Positions 26,958-36,889 are shown, counted from the first letter of the stretch. The stretch is DNA of 64,000 nt from Bin55 sp964572845 (GCA_964572845.1 CAZNFX010000007.1:62001-126000), one strand, 5' to 3'. Translations and numbers: made by a program. The notes: generated by a model not told the origin, from the letters alone.

Positions 26958-27931
26958 TGAAGGCGATAGTTCAAGAGGGAGACCGTTTGTCGTGGTCAGA
27001 CGTGCCCGATGTGCACCCGCATCGAGGCGAGGTTGGGATTTCAATCAAGGCTACAGCCGTCAATCGAGCAGATCTATCGCAACGAGCTGGCAACTACTCT
27101 CCACCACCCGGCGCTAGCCAAATACTTGGTCTGGAGTGTGCGGGAGAGATCGATGCAGTAGGTGAGGGAGTCGCTAGCTTTGCAGTGGGTGAGCGAGTCT
27201 GTGCCCTGTTGTCTGGCGGCGGATATGCTGAGAGAGTTACGGTTCCAGCCGGCCAGGTCGTGCACGCTCCCTCGAACCTGGACTTTGTTGCGTCGGCAGC
27301 GTTGCCGGAAGTCCTTGCCACGGCTTACTTGAACCTATACATGGAAGCGAACTTGCAACCGGGCGAATCGGTGCTAATTCACGCGGGCGGAAGCGGCGTA
27401 GGGACAGCAGCGGTTCAGCTCTGCAAGTCGTTTCTCAATCCATGCTATGTAACGGCAGGATCTGAGGCTAAGGTCGAGAAATGCAAAAGTCTAGGTGCGA
27501 ACGATGGGTGTGTCCGCCACGAAACCGACTTTGCAGAAAACGTTGCCGAATGGACTGCTGGAAAAGGTGTAGACGTAATACTTGATCCGGTTGGAGGTGA
27601 ATACTTCAATTCGAACCTGAGTTCGTTGAGCACGGACGGCAGGTTGGTGGTAATCGGACTCATGGGAGGTGCTAGCGCCGAACTGCCCTTAGGTCGATTG
27701 ATGGTCAAACGTCAGAGGGTGATCGGATCTACTCTACGTGCTCGCTCCATTGAGGCGAAAGCTCGTGTTATGGACGAATTGAAACGTCGTGTGTGGCCAT
27801 TGATTGAGTCGGGCGAACTCAAACCAATAGTTGATCGCAAAATGCCTATAGCGAAAGCCGGTGAAGCGCACGAATTGATCGCATCCAACTCCACGTTTGG
27901 CAAGGTAGTCTTGGAGGTCGATCCGGCCTAG
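26957..27931 (+). CDS. NAD(P)H-quinone oxidoreductase, zinc-free MDR family (PIG3-like)
   Basis: This 324-residue protein belongs to the medium-chain dehydrogenase/reductase superfamily, in the zinc-independent quinone oxidoreductase branch near PIG3/TP53I3. The GroES-like N-terminal domain has TAVNRADLSQRAGNY and GLECAGEI; the Rossmann domain has the cofactor loop GGSGVGTAAVQL near residue 146 and DPVGGEYF. No structural zinc cysteine set is present. The reaction is probably NADPH-dependent one-electron quinone reduction. The ATG at 26957 overlaps the hisF stop as TGATG, so it is translated in the same transcript as hisH-hisF; TTG and GTG starts two and one codons earlier are possible. It ends one base before the stop of the convergent valS. 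Confidence 0.85.
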   Translation: MKAIVQEGDRLSWSDVPDVHPHRGEVGISIKATAVNRADLSQRAGNYSPPPGASQILGLECAGEIDAVGEGVASFAVGERVCALLSGGGYAERVTVPAGQVVHAPSNLDFVASAALPEVLATAYLNLYMEANLQPGESVLIHAGGSGVGTAAVQLCKSFLNPCYVTAGSEAKVEKCKSLGANDGCVRHETDFAENVAEWTAGKGVDVILDPVGGEYFNSNLSSLSTDGRLVVIGLMGGASAELPLGRLMVKRQRVIGSTLRARSIEAKARVMDELKRRVWPLIESGELKPIVDRKMPIAKAGEAHELIASNSTFGKVVLEVDPA

Positions 27932-30721
27932 CTAATCCGGAAGGAGAGCTGCCTGATCTGCTAGCGTCTGACGCTGCGTTTCAAGTAACTTGGCCTTGTC
28001 CCTTTGCTGTTGAACTACATTCTGCGGCGCACGCTCAACGAAGTTTCTATTGTTCAGCTTGTTAGCAGCGATATCTATTTCCTTGTCGATGCGTGCCAGT
28101 TCCTTTTTGAGCCTTTGGCGTTCGGAATTGATTTCGTCTTGGTCAATGAAGGGAACAGCAATGCGTAGGTCGTCGACCAATTGAACTGACCCCGGCGGCA
28201 TTGCCATTCCGTCTTCCATCCAGTTTATGCTGGAAATTTTGGCCAATTTAGAGAGCAATGCATCAGTGTCTTGCTGTAATTGACGGTCAGTTGTCTTACC
28301 TTCGCTAAAAAGTACCTGAATTTCCTGCCTAGGGGGTATTTGGCGTTCTCCGCGAATGTTGCGCACAGCTAGCACCACACTCTTGAGCCAGTCAATGGCA
28401 TTGCTGGCTTGTGAGTCACTGGGAAGTTCGTTCTGTTTCGGATATTCCTCAAGCATTAGCGTGCTTTGTTTCCTTCCTGCAAGCGGCGCTACATGTGTCC
28501 ATAGCGACTCGGTTATGAACGGCATTACGGGATGTATTGCTCGTAGGAGAAGCTCAAGTACATTCACCAGGGTGTGTTTTGCTCCCTGTTTTGCTGACAT
28601 TGGCGAATCGTCGTCATAGAGGACTGGTTTTGTCAGTTCAACATACCAATCGCAATACTCATGCCACACGAAGTCATAGATGTGCTTCGCGCACAGATCG
28701 AAACGATAGTCCTCGAATGATCTCCTGCACTGTGCAACTAACTGATTGGCCGCTGATTGGATCCACCGATCGGCTACCGAAAGCTCCCGCTGGACGTCAG
28801 GATCAAGATCGCTGCAGTTCGCAAGTACGAACTTTGTGGCGTTCCAAAGCTTGTTGCAGAAGTAGTGATAGCCCTCCACTCGGTTGACGTCAAAGTTATA
28901 GTTGCTGCTGGGAGACGCAATGGCACAGAACGTGAAGCGTAAAGCGTCTGCTCCAAACGCCTGTATGCCATTTGGAAAGTCCCGTCGGGTAGCTCGTTCT
29001 ATGCGTTCTGCCAAGCGCGGCTGGGTTAGATTGCTTGTGCGTTTCGCAATGAGGCTATCGACGTCAATGCCGTCAACGAGATCCAAAGGGTCCAAGCCGT
29101 TTCCTGCGGTCTTGGACATCTTTTTACCTTCCGCATCGCGGATCAGACCTGTGATGTAGACCTTACGGAACGGTATCTCGTCGGTGAAGCGCAAGGTCAT
29201 CATGATCATGCGGGCGACCCAGAAAAAAATGATGTCGTGTCCCGTAACCAATACATCTGTTGGATGGTAGGTGCGCAATTCGTGCGTATCGTCGGGCCAC
29301 CCAAGCGTCGCGAAGGTCCACAGCGAACTGGAGAACCAAGTCTCTAGGACATCGGGATCTTGTTTCAGCTCAACTTCTGGCCCTAGGTTGGCTTTGTGTC
29401 GTGCTTCCTCTTCTGTGCGGCCGACGTAAATATTGCCTTGCCTGTCGTACCATGCGGGAATTCGGTGTCCCCACCAGAGCTGCCTGCTGATGCACCAATC
29501 GCGTATGTTCCGCATCCAGGCGAAGTAGACGTTTTCCCATCGTTTGGGCACAAACTCGATGTGGCCTTCCTCTACAGCTTTGATGGCCTCATCTGCAAGA
29601 GGTTGTACGGCAACAAACCATTGGTTAGTCAACAACGGCTCAACTATTGCATTGGATCTCTCGCCACGGGGTATCTTTACAACGTAGGGTTCCACGGATT
29701 CCAAAAGGTCTTGCTCGGCTAACGCATCGACAACTCGTTCCCTAGCATCGAATCTGTCAAGCCCTCGAAACTCGTCTGGCACGTTCTCGTTGAGGTGTGC
29801 TGTGGGCGTGAAAATGTTTATGGAGTCTAGGCTGTGCCGCGTACCAATCTCGTTGTCGTCGAAATCGTGTGCAGGCGTAATTTTCAGGCAACCCGTTCCA
29901 AATTCTCGATCGACATGAGAGTCCGCGACGATGGGTATTCTCCTGCCTGCCAAAGGCAGATCCACATGTTTGCCAATCAGCGATTGGTAGCGTTCGTCCT
30001 CTGGATGAACCGCAACAGCTGTATCTCCAAGCATCGTTTCGGGGCGTGTGGTCGCTACGACAACGTACTGTCTATCAGTGGAGGTCTTTGCGTCGTCGGA
30101 GAGGGGATAGCGTAGGTGCCAAAGATTGCCCTGTTCCTCTTCGCTAATGACTTCCAGATCGGACAGAGCAGTCTCAAGTTCCGGATCCCAATTGACGAGC
30201 CTTGTGCCTTTGTAGATTAGTCCTTGCTCGTAAAGTCGGACGAAGACCTCTATCACTGCGCGAGAAAATCCTTCGTCCAAGGTGAATCGTTCGCGTGACC
30301 AGTCGACGGACGCACCCATTCGCCGCATTTGGTGTGTGATCGTGCCGCCCGACTCCTTCTTCCATTCCCACACCCTATCGACGAACCCATCTCTGCCGAG
30401 TTCGATTGGAGATTTGCCTTCTGCGAGAATTTGCTCCGCAACGACCATTTGCGTTGAGATCCCCGCATGATCGGTTCCGGTTTGCCAGAGAGTGTCGAAT
30501 CCCGCCATGCGTCGATAGCGAATGATCGCATCCATCAAGGTTTGTTGAAATGCATGACCTACATGAAGCGTTCCGGTCACATTCGGTGGCGGTATAGCGA
30601 TCGAGAATGAAGTGCCATTGCCACTTGGTTCAAAGTAGCCGTTTCGTTCCCATTTGGCATACAAGGTCGACTCGATGCTCTTAGGATCGAAGTTTCCTGT
30701 AAGTTTGGCTGTGTGTTCCAT
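27932..30721 (-). CDS. valS: Valyl-tRNA synthetase
   Basis: ValRS (929 residues) charges tRNA-Val and edits mischarged threonine. The class Ia signatures are HVGH at residues 53-56 in PNVTGTLHVGHAF and KMSKT from residue 534. The editing domain (about 190-340) has the TTRPETMLGD segment, and the C-terminus has the expected coiled-coil arm rich in E, K and R. The length is close to other ValRS proteins. It is followed convergently by the quinone oxidoreductase with no gap, and holC lies 40 bases upstream on the same strand, as in most gammaproteobacteria. Confidence 0.96.
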   Translation of the reverse strand: MEHTAKLTGNFDPKSIESTLYAKWERNGYFEPSGNGTSFSIAIPPPNVTGTLHVGHAFQQTLMDAIIRYRRMAGFDTLWQTGTDHAGISTQMVVAEQILAEGKSPIELGRDGFVDRVWEWKKESGGTITHQMRRMGASVDWSRERFTLDEGFSRAVIEVFVRLYEQGLIYKGTRLVNWDPELETALSDLEVISEEEQGNLWHLRYPLSDDAKTSTDRQYVVVATTRPETMLGDTAVAVHPEDERYQSLIGKHVDLPLAGRRIPIVADSHVDREFGTGCLKITPAHDFDDNEIGTRHSLDSINIFTPTAHLNENVPDEFRGLDRFDARERVVDALAEQDLLESVEPYVVKIPRGERSNAIVEPLLTNQWFVAVQPLADEAIKAVEEGHIEFVPKRWENVYFAWMRNIRDWCISRQLWWGHRIPAWYDRQGNIYVGRTEEEARHKANLGPEVELKQDPDVLETWFSSSLWTFATLGWPDDTHELRTYHPTDVLVTGHDIIFFWVARMIMMTLRFTDEIPFRKVYITGLIRDAEGKKMSKTAGNGLDPLDLVDGIDVDSLIAKRTSNLTQPRLAERIERATRRDFPNGIQAFGADALRFTFCAIASPSSNYNFDVNRVEGYHYFCNKLWNATKFVLANCSDLDPDVQRELSVADRWIQSAANQLVAQCRRSFEDYRFDLCAKHIYDFVWHEYCDWYVELTKPVLYDDDSPMSAKQGAKHTLVNVLELLLRAIHPVMPFITESLWTHVAPLAGRKQSTLMLEEYPKQNELPSDSQASNAIDWLKSVVLAVRNIRGERQIPPRQEIQVLFSEGKTTDRQLQQDTDALLSKLAKISSINWMEDGMAMPPGSVQLVDDLRIAVPFIDQDEINSERQRLKKELARIDKEIDIAANKLNNRNFVERAPQNVVQQQRDKAKLLETQRQTLADQAALLPD

Positions 30722-30761
30722 CTAATGTTGGCTCAACTGTCTTGTGGACCTTTGGTCCAAT

Positions 30762-31190
30762 TCACTCCCATTGATCAAGTTGCTCATGACGAAGTTCATA
30801 CTGGCGTGACCGATATTCCTTGTACTGTTCGCGAGCGCGGGGCCGCTCATTTGCCAGCACCAACTCGCAGACCTCGTCGAACTGATCGACCATTTCGGGG
30901 ATTTCCTGAGTAGTGTTGATCAAAGTTCCTCCGCTTCCCTTGAATGCTCCTGCGTGACTAAGGGTGATCAGGCACTCTTCGGACCGTGCATTCGAAACTA
31001 CGTGGGGAACAAATCGATCGGGTGGGTACTCCCACAGTAGTTGGTCCAATTGTGCGGCGTACTCTGCTTGACCAGTGTAAATATGTGTGGGAACTAGCTG
31101 AAGGCAGAAGCGGCTCGCCAGCCGACATGAGAGTCTTTGTCGGGCATCTTCGTTTTCTTCAGGCAGGAGATAAAACGTTACGATTGACAC
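30762..31190 (-). CDS. holC: DNA polymerase III chi subunit
   Basis: The 142-residue protein is the chi subunit of the clamp loader, which binds SSB and links the loader to the lagging strand. The start VTFYLL and the segments DQLLWEYPPDRFVPH and VSNARSEECLITL are typical. The start is GTG at 31190. It lies immediately upstream of valS, its usual neighbour. The usual third member, pepA, is missing from this locus: lptF follows directly on the other side, divergent, with about 120 bases between. Confidence 0.9.
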   Translation of the reverse strand: MSIVTFYLLPEENEDARQRLSCRLASRFCLQLVPTHIYTGQAEYAAQLDQLLWEYPPDRFVPHVVSNARSEECLITLSHAGAFKGSGGTLINTTQEIPEMVDQFDEVCELVLANERPRAREQYKEYRSRQYELRHEQLDQWE

Positions 31191-31309
31191 GGGGGCGTTA
31201 CCGTTAACATGGACCGAAACATGCGCAACAACTGTGGTTCGTGACTATTGGTTGGAGAACGAACGAGTCGTGTGACGACATCGGGCAAGCATTGTAAGAG
31301 ACAAACTCC

Positions 31310-32371
31310 GTGAACACGGCATATAGGCATCTAACAAGAGAGTTGCTCCTGGTACTCGGAGTTGTATTTGCCATATTGATATTCATTGGCGTTGGGTTTC
31401 GATTGACGGGCTATCTGCAGGAAGCGGCAAGTGGTCGCTTTGATGCGGATGTTCTTTGGAGGTTGATTGGACTTAGACTCCCGGAATTCGTTCAAATCGT
31501 TCTTCCTTTCTCCTTATTTCTAGCCATAGTCGTTACTTTTGGACGCATACATGCAGATCAAGAATTCGTCGTCCTATTGGCTGGTGGAGCAGGTCCGGTG
31601 CACATGCTGTCCTGGACTTTTTCCGTTGTAGTTCCGTGTGCGCTTCTTGTGGGAGTGCTGAGTCTCGAGGTGACTCCGAAATCGACGGCCTCAGTTGTCG
31701 AATTGGTCGCGGACCAGGCGATATCCTCGGAAATTGCCGCGATCGTTCCTGGGCAGTTCCGCATGTTCTCAGGGGGACGCCGAACTATTTACGCTGAGCG
31801 AATCGACCGGGATACCCGAACACTCAGTGGAATGTTCTATGCCGAGAACAGGGGCGATCTCACGGTTACCGTTGTCGCGGAAGAAGCACAGATCCGAGTG
31901 GGTTCCGAACCTGGTGAACGGTTGCTGGTTTTGCTACGAGGCAGACGTTTCGAAGGAGTGCCGGGTGCGTATGACTATCGAGTCGTCAGTTTTGAGGAGC
32001 TCGCGTTGCGTCTTGAACTTGAAGAAACGCTTCCCATCGACTTGGCCCTCGAGTCCCGACCAACCAGCGATCTCGACAGGGGCAAGACCGAAGACGCCCA
32101 GGAGTTCCAGTGGAGATTAGGTTTGCCAATCATGACCCTCGTTAGCGGGCTGCTTGCCTACGGCATTTCGAGAACTCGACCTCGCTCCGGCAGATTTGGC
32201 CAGATTGTCCCCGGCATCTTGATATTCGTTGGCTACTACGTGCTTCTGGTGCTAGCCCGCCAGGGCATGGGGCAAAGCGACTTCATGATGAAATTGGGGC
32301 TCTGGCCCGTGCATGCGCTGGTAGGGTCTTTCGCCGTGATTTGGACTCTCAAGCAGAGCAGGCCCGCATGA
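31310..32371 (+). CDS. lptF: LPS export ABC transporter permease LptF
   Basis: LptF (353 residues, GTG start) is one of two permease subunits of LptBFGC, which extracts lipopolysaccharide from the inner membrane. Three membrane helices near the N-terminus, a periplasmic jelly-roll domain (about 135-250) and three C-terminal helices match the family layout. MSLLTEY-like interdomain segments are replaced here by LLVGVLSLEVTPKS. It overlaps lptG by four bases (ATGA), so the two are translated together. No lptA, lptB or lptC is in the window. Confidence 0.92.
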   Translation: MNTAYRHLTRELLLVLGVVFAILIFIGVGFRLTGYLQEAASGRFDADVLWRLIGLRLPEFVQIVLPFSLFLAIVVTFGRIHADQEFVVLLAGGAGPVHMLSWTFSVVVPCALLVGVLSLEVTPKSTASVVELVADQAISSEIAAIVPGQFRMFSGGRRTIYAERIDRDTRTLSGMFYAENRGDLTVTVVAEEAQIRVGSEPGERLLVLLRGRRFEGVPGAYDYRVVSFEELALRLELEETLPIDLALESRPTSDLDRGKTEDAQEFQWRLGLPIMTLVSGLLAYGISRTRPRSGRFGQIVPGILIFVGYYVLLVLARQGMGQSDFMMKLGLWPVHALVGSFAVIWTLKQSRPA

Positions 32372-33432
32372 TATTTCGCCACTACGACCTCTACATCCTG
32401 CGAAGTTTGGTGCTCAGCATGACGGTTGTCTTGTTGTGCATCGCGGTCTTGATGTGTCTCTTTGGTTTTGTGGATGAGGCAAGGGGCAGCAACGAGACTC
32501 GTTCATTCGCAACGATCGCCTTGGTAGTCTTGCTAAATGTTCCCTTGCAGTTGGGAGAAGTGGTGCCCTACGTCACATTTCTCGGTGCCGTGGTCGGTTT
32601 TGGCGTGCTGAGTGCAAGTTCGGAGATCACGGTGCTGCGGGTTGCGGGAATCTCGCAGTGGCGATTGGCAGTTTCCGCATCGATTGCCGCATTGGCCTTT
32701 CTTGGAGTCATGTCTTTGCTAACGGAGTATGTGGGTCCAAGTTCGACTGAGTACGCCAACAGCCTTGATGACCCGGAAACTGGGACGAAACCGAGTCGCG
32801 GCTACTGGTATAGAGAAGGCAACGTGTTCACATGGTTGCAGGACATCGACGAGTCCGGACATCTCTCCGAAGTGAAACAGTATGAGTTCGACGGGGCCGG
32901 AAATCTCATCCGTTCAACTTCAGCCGAGAGAGGAATCCCGGAGTTGGGATCGGATACTTGGACGCTGGCAAACGTGTCGGAAACGATATTCGACACGGCT
33001 GGCCAATCTACGCGAACTTCCAACCAACGAGATTGGACACTCCACAGTGACTTTCCCTCGTTTGCTACACGCGTAAAGCGTGAACCCGAGGATCTTTCGC
33101 TTGTGAATATGCAACGTCACATTGCGTACTTGAGGGCAGAGGGGATGGAGACTGGGCAATTCGAAATCATGTTCTGGTCACGACTGACAACGCCGTTCAT
33201 GGTCGTTGGGTTGGTCTTGATTGCCATCGGATTCGTACTGGGTCCGCTTCGCGAGACTGGCATGGGCACACGAATCACAGCTGGCATAGGCGCGGGAGTG
33301 TTCTTCGGCTACCTTCAGCAGACTCTAGCACCGATGGCCTTGCTATATGACGCCCCGCCGCTTCTAGCTGTCTGCATTCCGATTGCTGTCATGTGGGGGC
33401 TCGGAGCGTTCTTGTTGAGTCGTCTCACTTGA
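32368..33432 (+). CDS. lptG: LPS export ABC transporter permease LptG
   Basis: LptG is the partner permease of LptF. The preferred ATG at 32368 overlaps the lptF stop as ATGA and gives 354 residues beginning MIFRHYDLYILRSLV; a start nine codons earlier is less likely. It has the N-terminal helix, two helices around residues 50-110, a periplasmic jelly-roll domain and three C-terminal helices with GFVLGPLRETGMGTRI. Its 3' end overlaps the convergent RDD gene by 69 bases. Confidence 0.92.
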   Translation: MIFRHYDLYILRSLVLSMTVVLLCIAVLMCLFGFVDEARGSNETRSFATIALVVLLNVPLQLGEVVPYVTFLGAVVGFGVLSASSEITVLRVAGISQWRLAVSASIAALAFLGVMSLLTEYVGPSSTEYANSLDDPETGTKPSRGYWYREGNVFTWLQDIDESGHLSEVKQYEFDGAGNLIRSTSAERGIPELGSDTWTLANVSETIFDTAGQSTRTSNQRDWTLHSDFPSFATRVKREPEDLSLVNMQRHIAYLRAEGMETGQFEIMFWSRLTTPFMVVGLVLIAIGFVLGPLRETGMGTRITAGIGAGVFFGYLQQTLAPMALLYDAPPLLAVCIPIAVMWGLGAFLLSRLT

Positions 33433-33867
33433 GGATTGGTCGCGGGAATAGCGGACAATGTAGCTGTTGGACACGATGTCTGACCAAGATCGTCGATCTG
33501 GGTCGATCCAAATCCAGAAGTAACCCAATCCGAGCGTGAGAAAGGAAGCAATCGCGCCCAGAAATCGAAAGAAGGCCTGTCGCAAGGTGAAGGGTTCTGG
33601 CGATACCAATCGCAATCGCCAAGCCAACATTCCAATGGTTTGCCCTTTGTGAACCCAGAAGTAGACAAAGAATACAAACAGCTCCAGAAACAGAAGGCTC
33701 TGAACCCACGCGCCTACGACCGAATCGCCGGTGACCGTAACAAGCAGCACGATCGTAAACACCCAAACAGCAAGAATGATGAACGCGTCATAGAGCATTG
33801 CCGCTAGGCGAAAGCGGAATTGCGCTCGTTCCCCGTCGATGAACGATTGGGTCTTGTCAGAACTCAT
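33364..33867 (-). CDS. RDD-family membrane protein
   Basis: A 167-residue integral membrane protein of the RDD family, with helices at about 22-46, 53-72 and 100-120. The family's conserved charged residues are partly visible: RLAAMLYDAF near the N-terminus and the WIDPDRRSWSDI segment near the C-terminus, with KGQTIGMLAWRLRLV between. The tail is hydrophilic (Ser, Asp, Asn). RDD proteins often sit next to lptF and lptG in gammaproteobacteria; some are linked to transport or ion exchange, but the role of this one is unknown. Its last 69 bases are antisense to lptG. Confidence 0.8.
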   Translation of the reverse strand: MSSDKTQSFIDGERAQFRFRLAAMLYDAFIILAVWVFTIVLLVTVTGDSVVGAWVQSLLFLELFVFFVYFWVHKGQTIGMLAWRLRLVSPEPFTLRQAFFRFLGAIASFLTLGLGYFWIWIDPDRRSWSDIVSNSYIVRYSRDQSSSETTQQERSEPPHDSNRNADS

Positions 33868-33997
33868 ACGATTTTTTGGGCTGTGCGATCAATTGCTACA
33901 GATGCCCACACTAGCCACAAGAATTCACTTGCAACACTATCATACGCGCTGTCTTGTGGGTCAGCGGACACTAACGATATCGGCAGGGAGAAACACA

Positions 33998-36187
33998 ATG
34001 CCTGACAGAACAAGCGAGCACGGACTGCAGATTGCTGACGTTCTTCATCGTTTTGTAGCCAGCGAAGCCGTTTCAGGCACAGGTTTGAGTGACGATGCAT
34101 TTTGGAAGGGCGTAGCCGACATCGTTAGAGAATTCACGGCACGAAACCAACGTCTGTTAGAAAAACGAGATGTCTTGCAACAACAGATTGACGCTTGGCA
34201 CAAGGAACATCGCGCAAGTTCTGTGGATGGCGAGGAATACAAGCGGTTCTTGTTCGAAATAGGCTATCTGGAAGCTGAAGGCCCACCATTTCAGATTGCG
34301 ACCACGAATGTGGACGACGAGATCGGACGAATTTCTGGACCACAGCTGGTGGTACCTGTCCTAAATGCACGATTTGCTCTCAATGCCACCAATGCACGAT
34401 GGGGAAGCCTCTACGATGCGTTGTATGGGACTGACGTCATTCCTGAAGACTCGGGTCTGGGGAGAGGCAACGCCTACAACCCAGCGCGAGGCGAAAAGGT
34501 AATTGAACTCGCAGCCGAGCACCTCGACGCTATTGCTCCATTGCAAGGGATTTCACATTCTGAAGTGGGCGAGTATGAAGTCCAATCCACAGCTGTCGGC
34601 TTTGAGCTCGTTGCTCACTCGGCATTTTCTACTCATCGATTGATCGACGAGTCGCAATTTCGGGGCTTTCAACGACCGGCTGGCCGGGACCCATCTGCGA
34701 TTCTGCTTCGCAACAACGGATTGCACGTCGAGATACAGGTCGATCGCGGTCACGAAGTAGGAAGTACGCATCGAGCCGGCGTCAAGGACGTGATTCTCGA
34801 GTCCGCGATTACAACGATCCAGGACTGCGAGGACTCGGTGGCGGCGGTCGATGCAGGCGACAAGACCGCTGTTTACCGCAATTGGCTTGGCTTGATGAAA
34901 GGTGATCTAGAACAGACCTTTGAAAAGGACGGTCAAGTGGTTCATCGAGTTCTGGAAAACGATAGGACCTTTACCGCCAGCGACGGTTCGAATATGCAAC
35001 TTCCAGGGCGTAGTCTGCTTCTCGTTAGGAATGTTGGGCACCTGATGAGGTCGGATGCTGTACTCGATCAGGATGGAAATGAGATATTTGAGGGAATACT
35101 TGATGCATGTATGACCAGCCTGTGTGCCTTGCACGATCTGCGGGGAGAAAACTCAGGGGGCAATTCACGAACAAGCAGCATCTACATAGTGAAACCGAAA
35201 ATGCATGGATCCGAGGAAGTTGCTTTCACGTGCGATCTATTTAGCAGAGTGGAAGATGTTCTTGGCCTCGATCGAAACACCATCAAACTTGGCGTAATGG
35301 ACGAAGAGCGGCGTACCAGCTTGAATTTGCGTGAGTGCATACGGGTAGCCAAAGATAGGATTGTGTTCATCAATACAGGATTTCTGGATCGAACCGGAGA
35401 CGAAATCCACACTTCCATGCATGCTGGCGCCATGGTGCGTAAAGAGCCAATGAAGCAGGAACGCTGGATTCTTGCCTACGAGGACGCCAACGTCGATGCA
35501 GGACTGGCCAGTGGATTTCCAGGCGTTGCGCAAATCGGCAAGGGCATGTGGCCTAAACCAGATGAAATGAAGGATATGTTGGAAACCAAGCTTGCTCATC
35601 CGAACTCTGGGGCATCCTGCGCATGGGTGCCATCACCTACCGCGGCAACCCTGCATGCACTTCACTATCACATGGTAGATGTGGCAAATCGCCAATCCAA
35701 TTTGGCTTCCCGAACGCGGGCAAGCTTGGACGACATGCTGACCATACCACTTGTACAGGGCGAGAATTGGTCAAGCGACGAAGTCCAGAAAGAATTGGAC
35801 AACAATGTGCAGGGCATTTTGGGCTATGTGGTCCGCTGGGTCGACCAGGGAGTAGGGTGTTCCAAAGTGCCCGATATCAACAATGTCGGACTCATGGAAG
35901 ATAGAGCAACCTGCCGAATATCTAGCCAGCACATCGTCAATTGGCTACTTCACGGAATAGTGTCTGAAGACCAGGTGCACGAAACAATGCGACGCATGGC
36001 CGCAATCGTTGATGGGCAAAACGCTGGAGATTCTGACTACCGCAACATGGCACCCAATTTCGATTCCAGCATTGCGTTCCAAGCTGCTTGTGACCTAGTT
36101 TTCAGGGGGCTCGACATTCCAAATGGCTACACGGAACCTGTACTTCATGCCAGACGGCGAGAAGCAAAAGCCAAGTACGGCGGCTGA
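33998..36187 (+). CDS. glcB: Malate synthase G
   Basis: GlcB (729 residues) condenses glyoxylate and acetyl-CoA to malate in the glyoxylate pathway. The ATG at 33998 has an AGGGAG ribosome site seven bases upstream; the open frame continues upstream but without support, and the chosen start gives the usual length. The catalytic base Asp635 in MEDRATC and Arg344 in LVRNVGHLM match Asp631 and Arg338 of the E. coli enzyme. The conserved run EDRATCRISSQHIVNWLLHG is intact. No isocitrate lyase gene is nearby. It is convergent with the SDR gene three bases away. Confidence 0.96.
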   Translation: MPDRTSEHGLQIADVLHRFVASEAVSGTGLSDDAFWKGVADIVREFTARNQRLLEKRDVLQQQIDAWHKEHRASSVDGEEYKRFLFEIGYLEAEGPPFQIATTNVDDEIGRISGPQLVVPVLNARFALNATNARWGSLYDALYGTDVIPEDSGLGRGNAYNPARGEKVIELAAEHLDAIAPLQGISHSEVGEYEVQSTAVGFELVAHSAFSTHRLIDESQFRGFQRPAGRDPSAILLRNNGLHVEIQVDRGHEVGSTHRAGVKDVILESAITTIQDCEDSVAAVDAGDKTAVYRNWLGLMKGDLEQTFEKDGQVVHRVLENDRTFTASDGSNMQLPGRSLLLVRNVGHLMRSDAVLDQDGNEIFEGILDACMTSLCALHDLRGENSGGNSRTSSIYIVKPKMHGSEEVAFTCDLFSRVEDVLGLDRNTIKLGVMDEERRTSLNLRECIRVAKDRIVFINTGFLDRTGDEIHTSMHAGAMVRKEPMKQERWILAYEDANVDAGLASGFPGVAQIGKGMWPKPDEMKDMLETKLAHPNSGASCAWVPSPTAATLHALHYHMVDVANRQSNLASRTRASLDDMLTIPLVQGENWSSDEVQKELDNNVQGILGYVVRWVDQGVGCSKVPDINNVGLMEDRATCRISSQHIVNWLLHGIVSEDQVHETMRRMAAIVDGQNAGDSDYRNMAPNFDSSIAFQAACDLVFRGLDIPNGYTEPVLHARRREAKAKYGG

Positions 36188-36190
36188 GGC

Positions 36191-36889
36191 CTACCAAGAC
36201 TCTCCAAATGGTCGAACAACGCTGTCAAAGGTCCAGGTGGATTTGGGTTGATGCACAACGTCCCAAATGTGCTGTGCTATGTCCGCAGGGTGGGCGAAGA
36301 AATCGTCAGGTTTGTCAGGCATTGCTTTGAGCATTCTGGGTGTTGCTATCACGGCGTCGATTGCCACATAAGCTACATGAATGCCCGATGGTCCTAATGT
36401 TCGCGCAAGAGATTCGGCAAGTACTCGTTGAGCCGCTTTGCTTGGAGCAAATCCGGCGAAGTTAGGAACTCCGCGATACGCTGCAGTATTGCCGGTACAA
36501 ACGATAGCACCGCCCTGCCTGTCAATCATCTTGGGAGCTGCAAGCTGGGCCAAACGCAACAGCGCGGAGACATTTAGCCTGAAGGCTTTTTCGAATTGCC
36601 GGACGATAAGATTATCGAATGTTCCGAAGAGACCATATACGGCATTGTGGACTAACACGTCGGGAGATCCCAGATCCGATTGGATTTGCAGGAATACCTT
36701 TTCCAAGCTCTCCAGGTCTGCGACGTCACACGGATAGGCGTGCATTCGCTTCGATTCTTCCGAAAGACCTTGGAGTCGGTCGGCGGAGCGCGCAACCATC
36801 GCTACTTCATACTCAGAAGCAAACCTGTGCACGACAGCTGTGCCGGTTCCTGGACCTACTCCTGTAACTAAGCAGACTTTTCTACTCAT
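36191..36889 (-). CDS. Short-chain dehydrogenase/reductase with altered active site
   Basis: A 232-residue SDR protein (start ATG 36889; a TTG four codons upstream is possible). The nucleotide loop is TGVGPGTG, the NAA/NAV strand is VLVHNAV, and RLNVSALLRL supplies the tetrad Asn. The YxxxK motif reads FAPSK, so phenylalanine replaces the catalytic tyrosine while the lysine is kept, and the serine of the tetrad lies in CTGNTAA rather than the usual GS. Related SDR proteins with F-A-x-x-K are known from other proteobacteria, so this is a subfamily feature rather than a sequencing error. It may bind NAD(P) without normal dehydrogenase chemistry, or use a different mechanism. Confidence 0.82.
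   Translation of the reverse strand: MSRKVCLVTGVGPGTGTAVVHRFASEYEVAMVARSADRLQGLSEESKRMHAYPCDVADLESLEKVFLQIQSDLGSPDVLVHNAVYGLFGTFDNLIVRQFEKAFRLNVSALLRLAQLAAPKMIDRQGGAIVCTGNTAAYRGVPNFAGFAPSKAAQRVLAESLARTLGPSGIHVAYVAIDAVIATPRMLKAMPDKPDDFFAHPADIAQHIWDVVHQPKSTWTFDSVVRPFGESW

Noticed and set aside
33364..33432. Overlap of the RDD gene with lptG as evidence that one is not real
   Set aside because: Both proteins match their families over their full lengths and the pairing is common beside lptFG.
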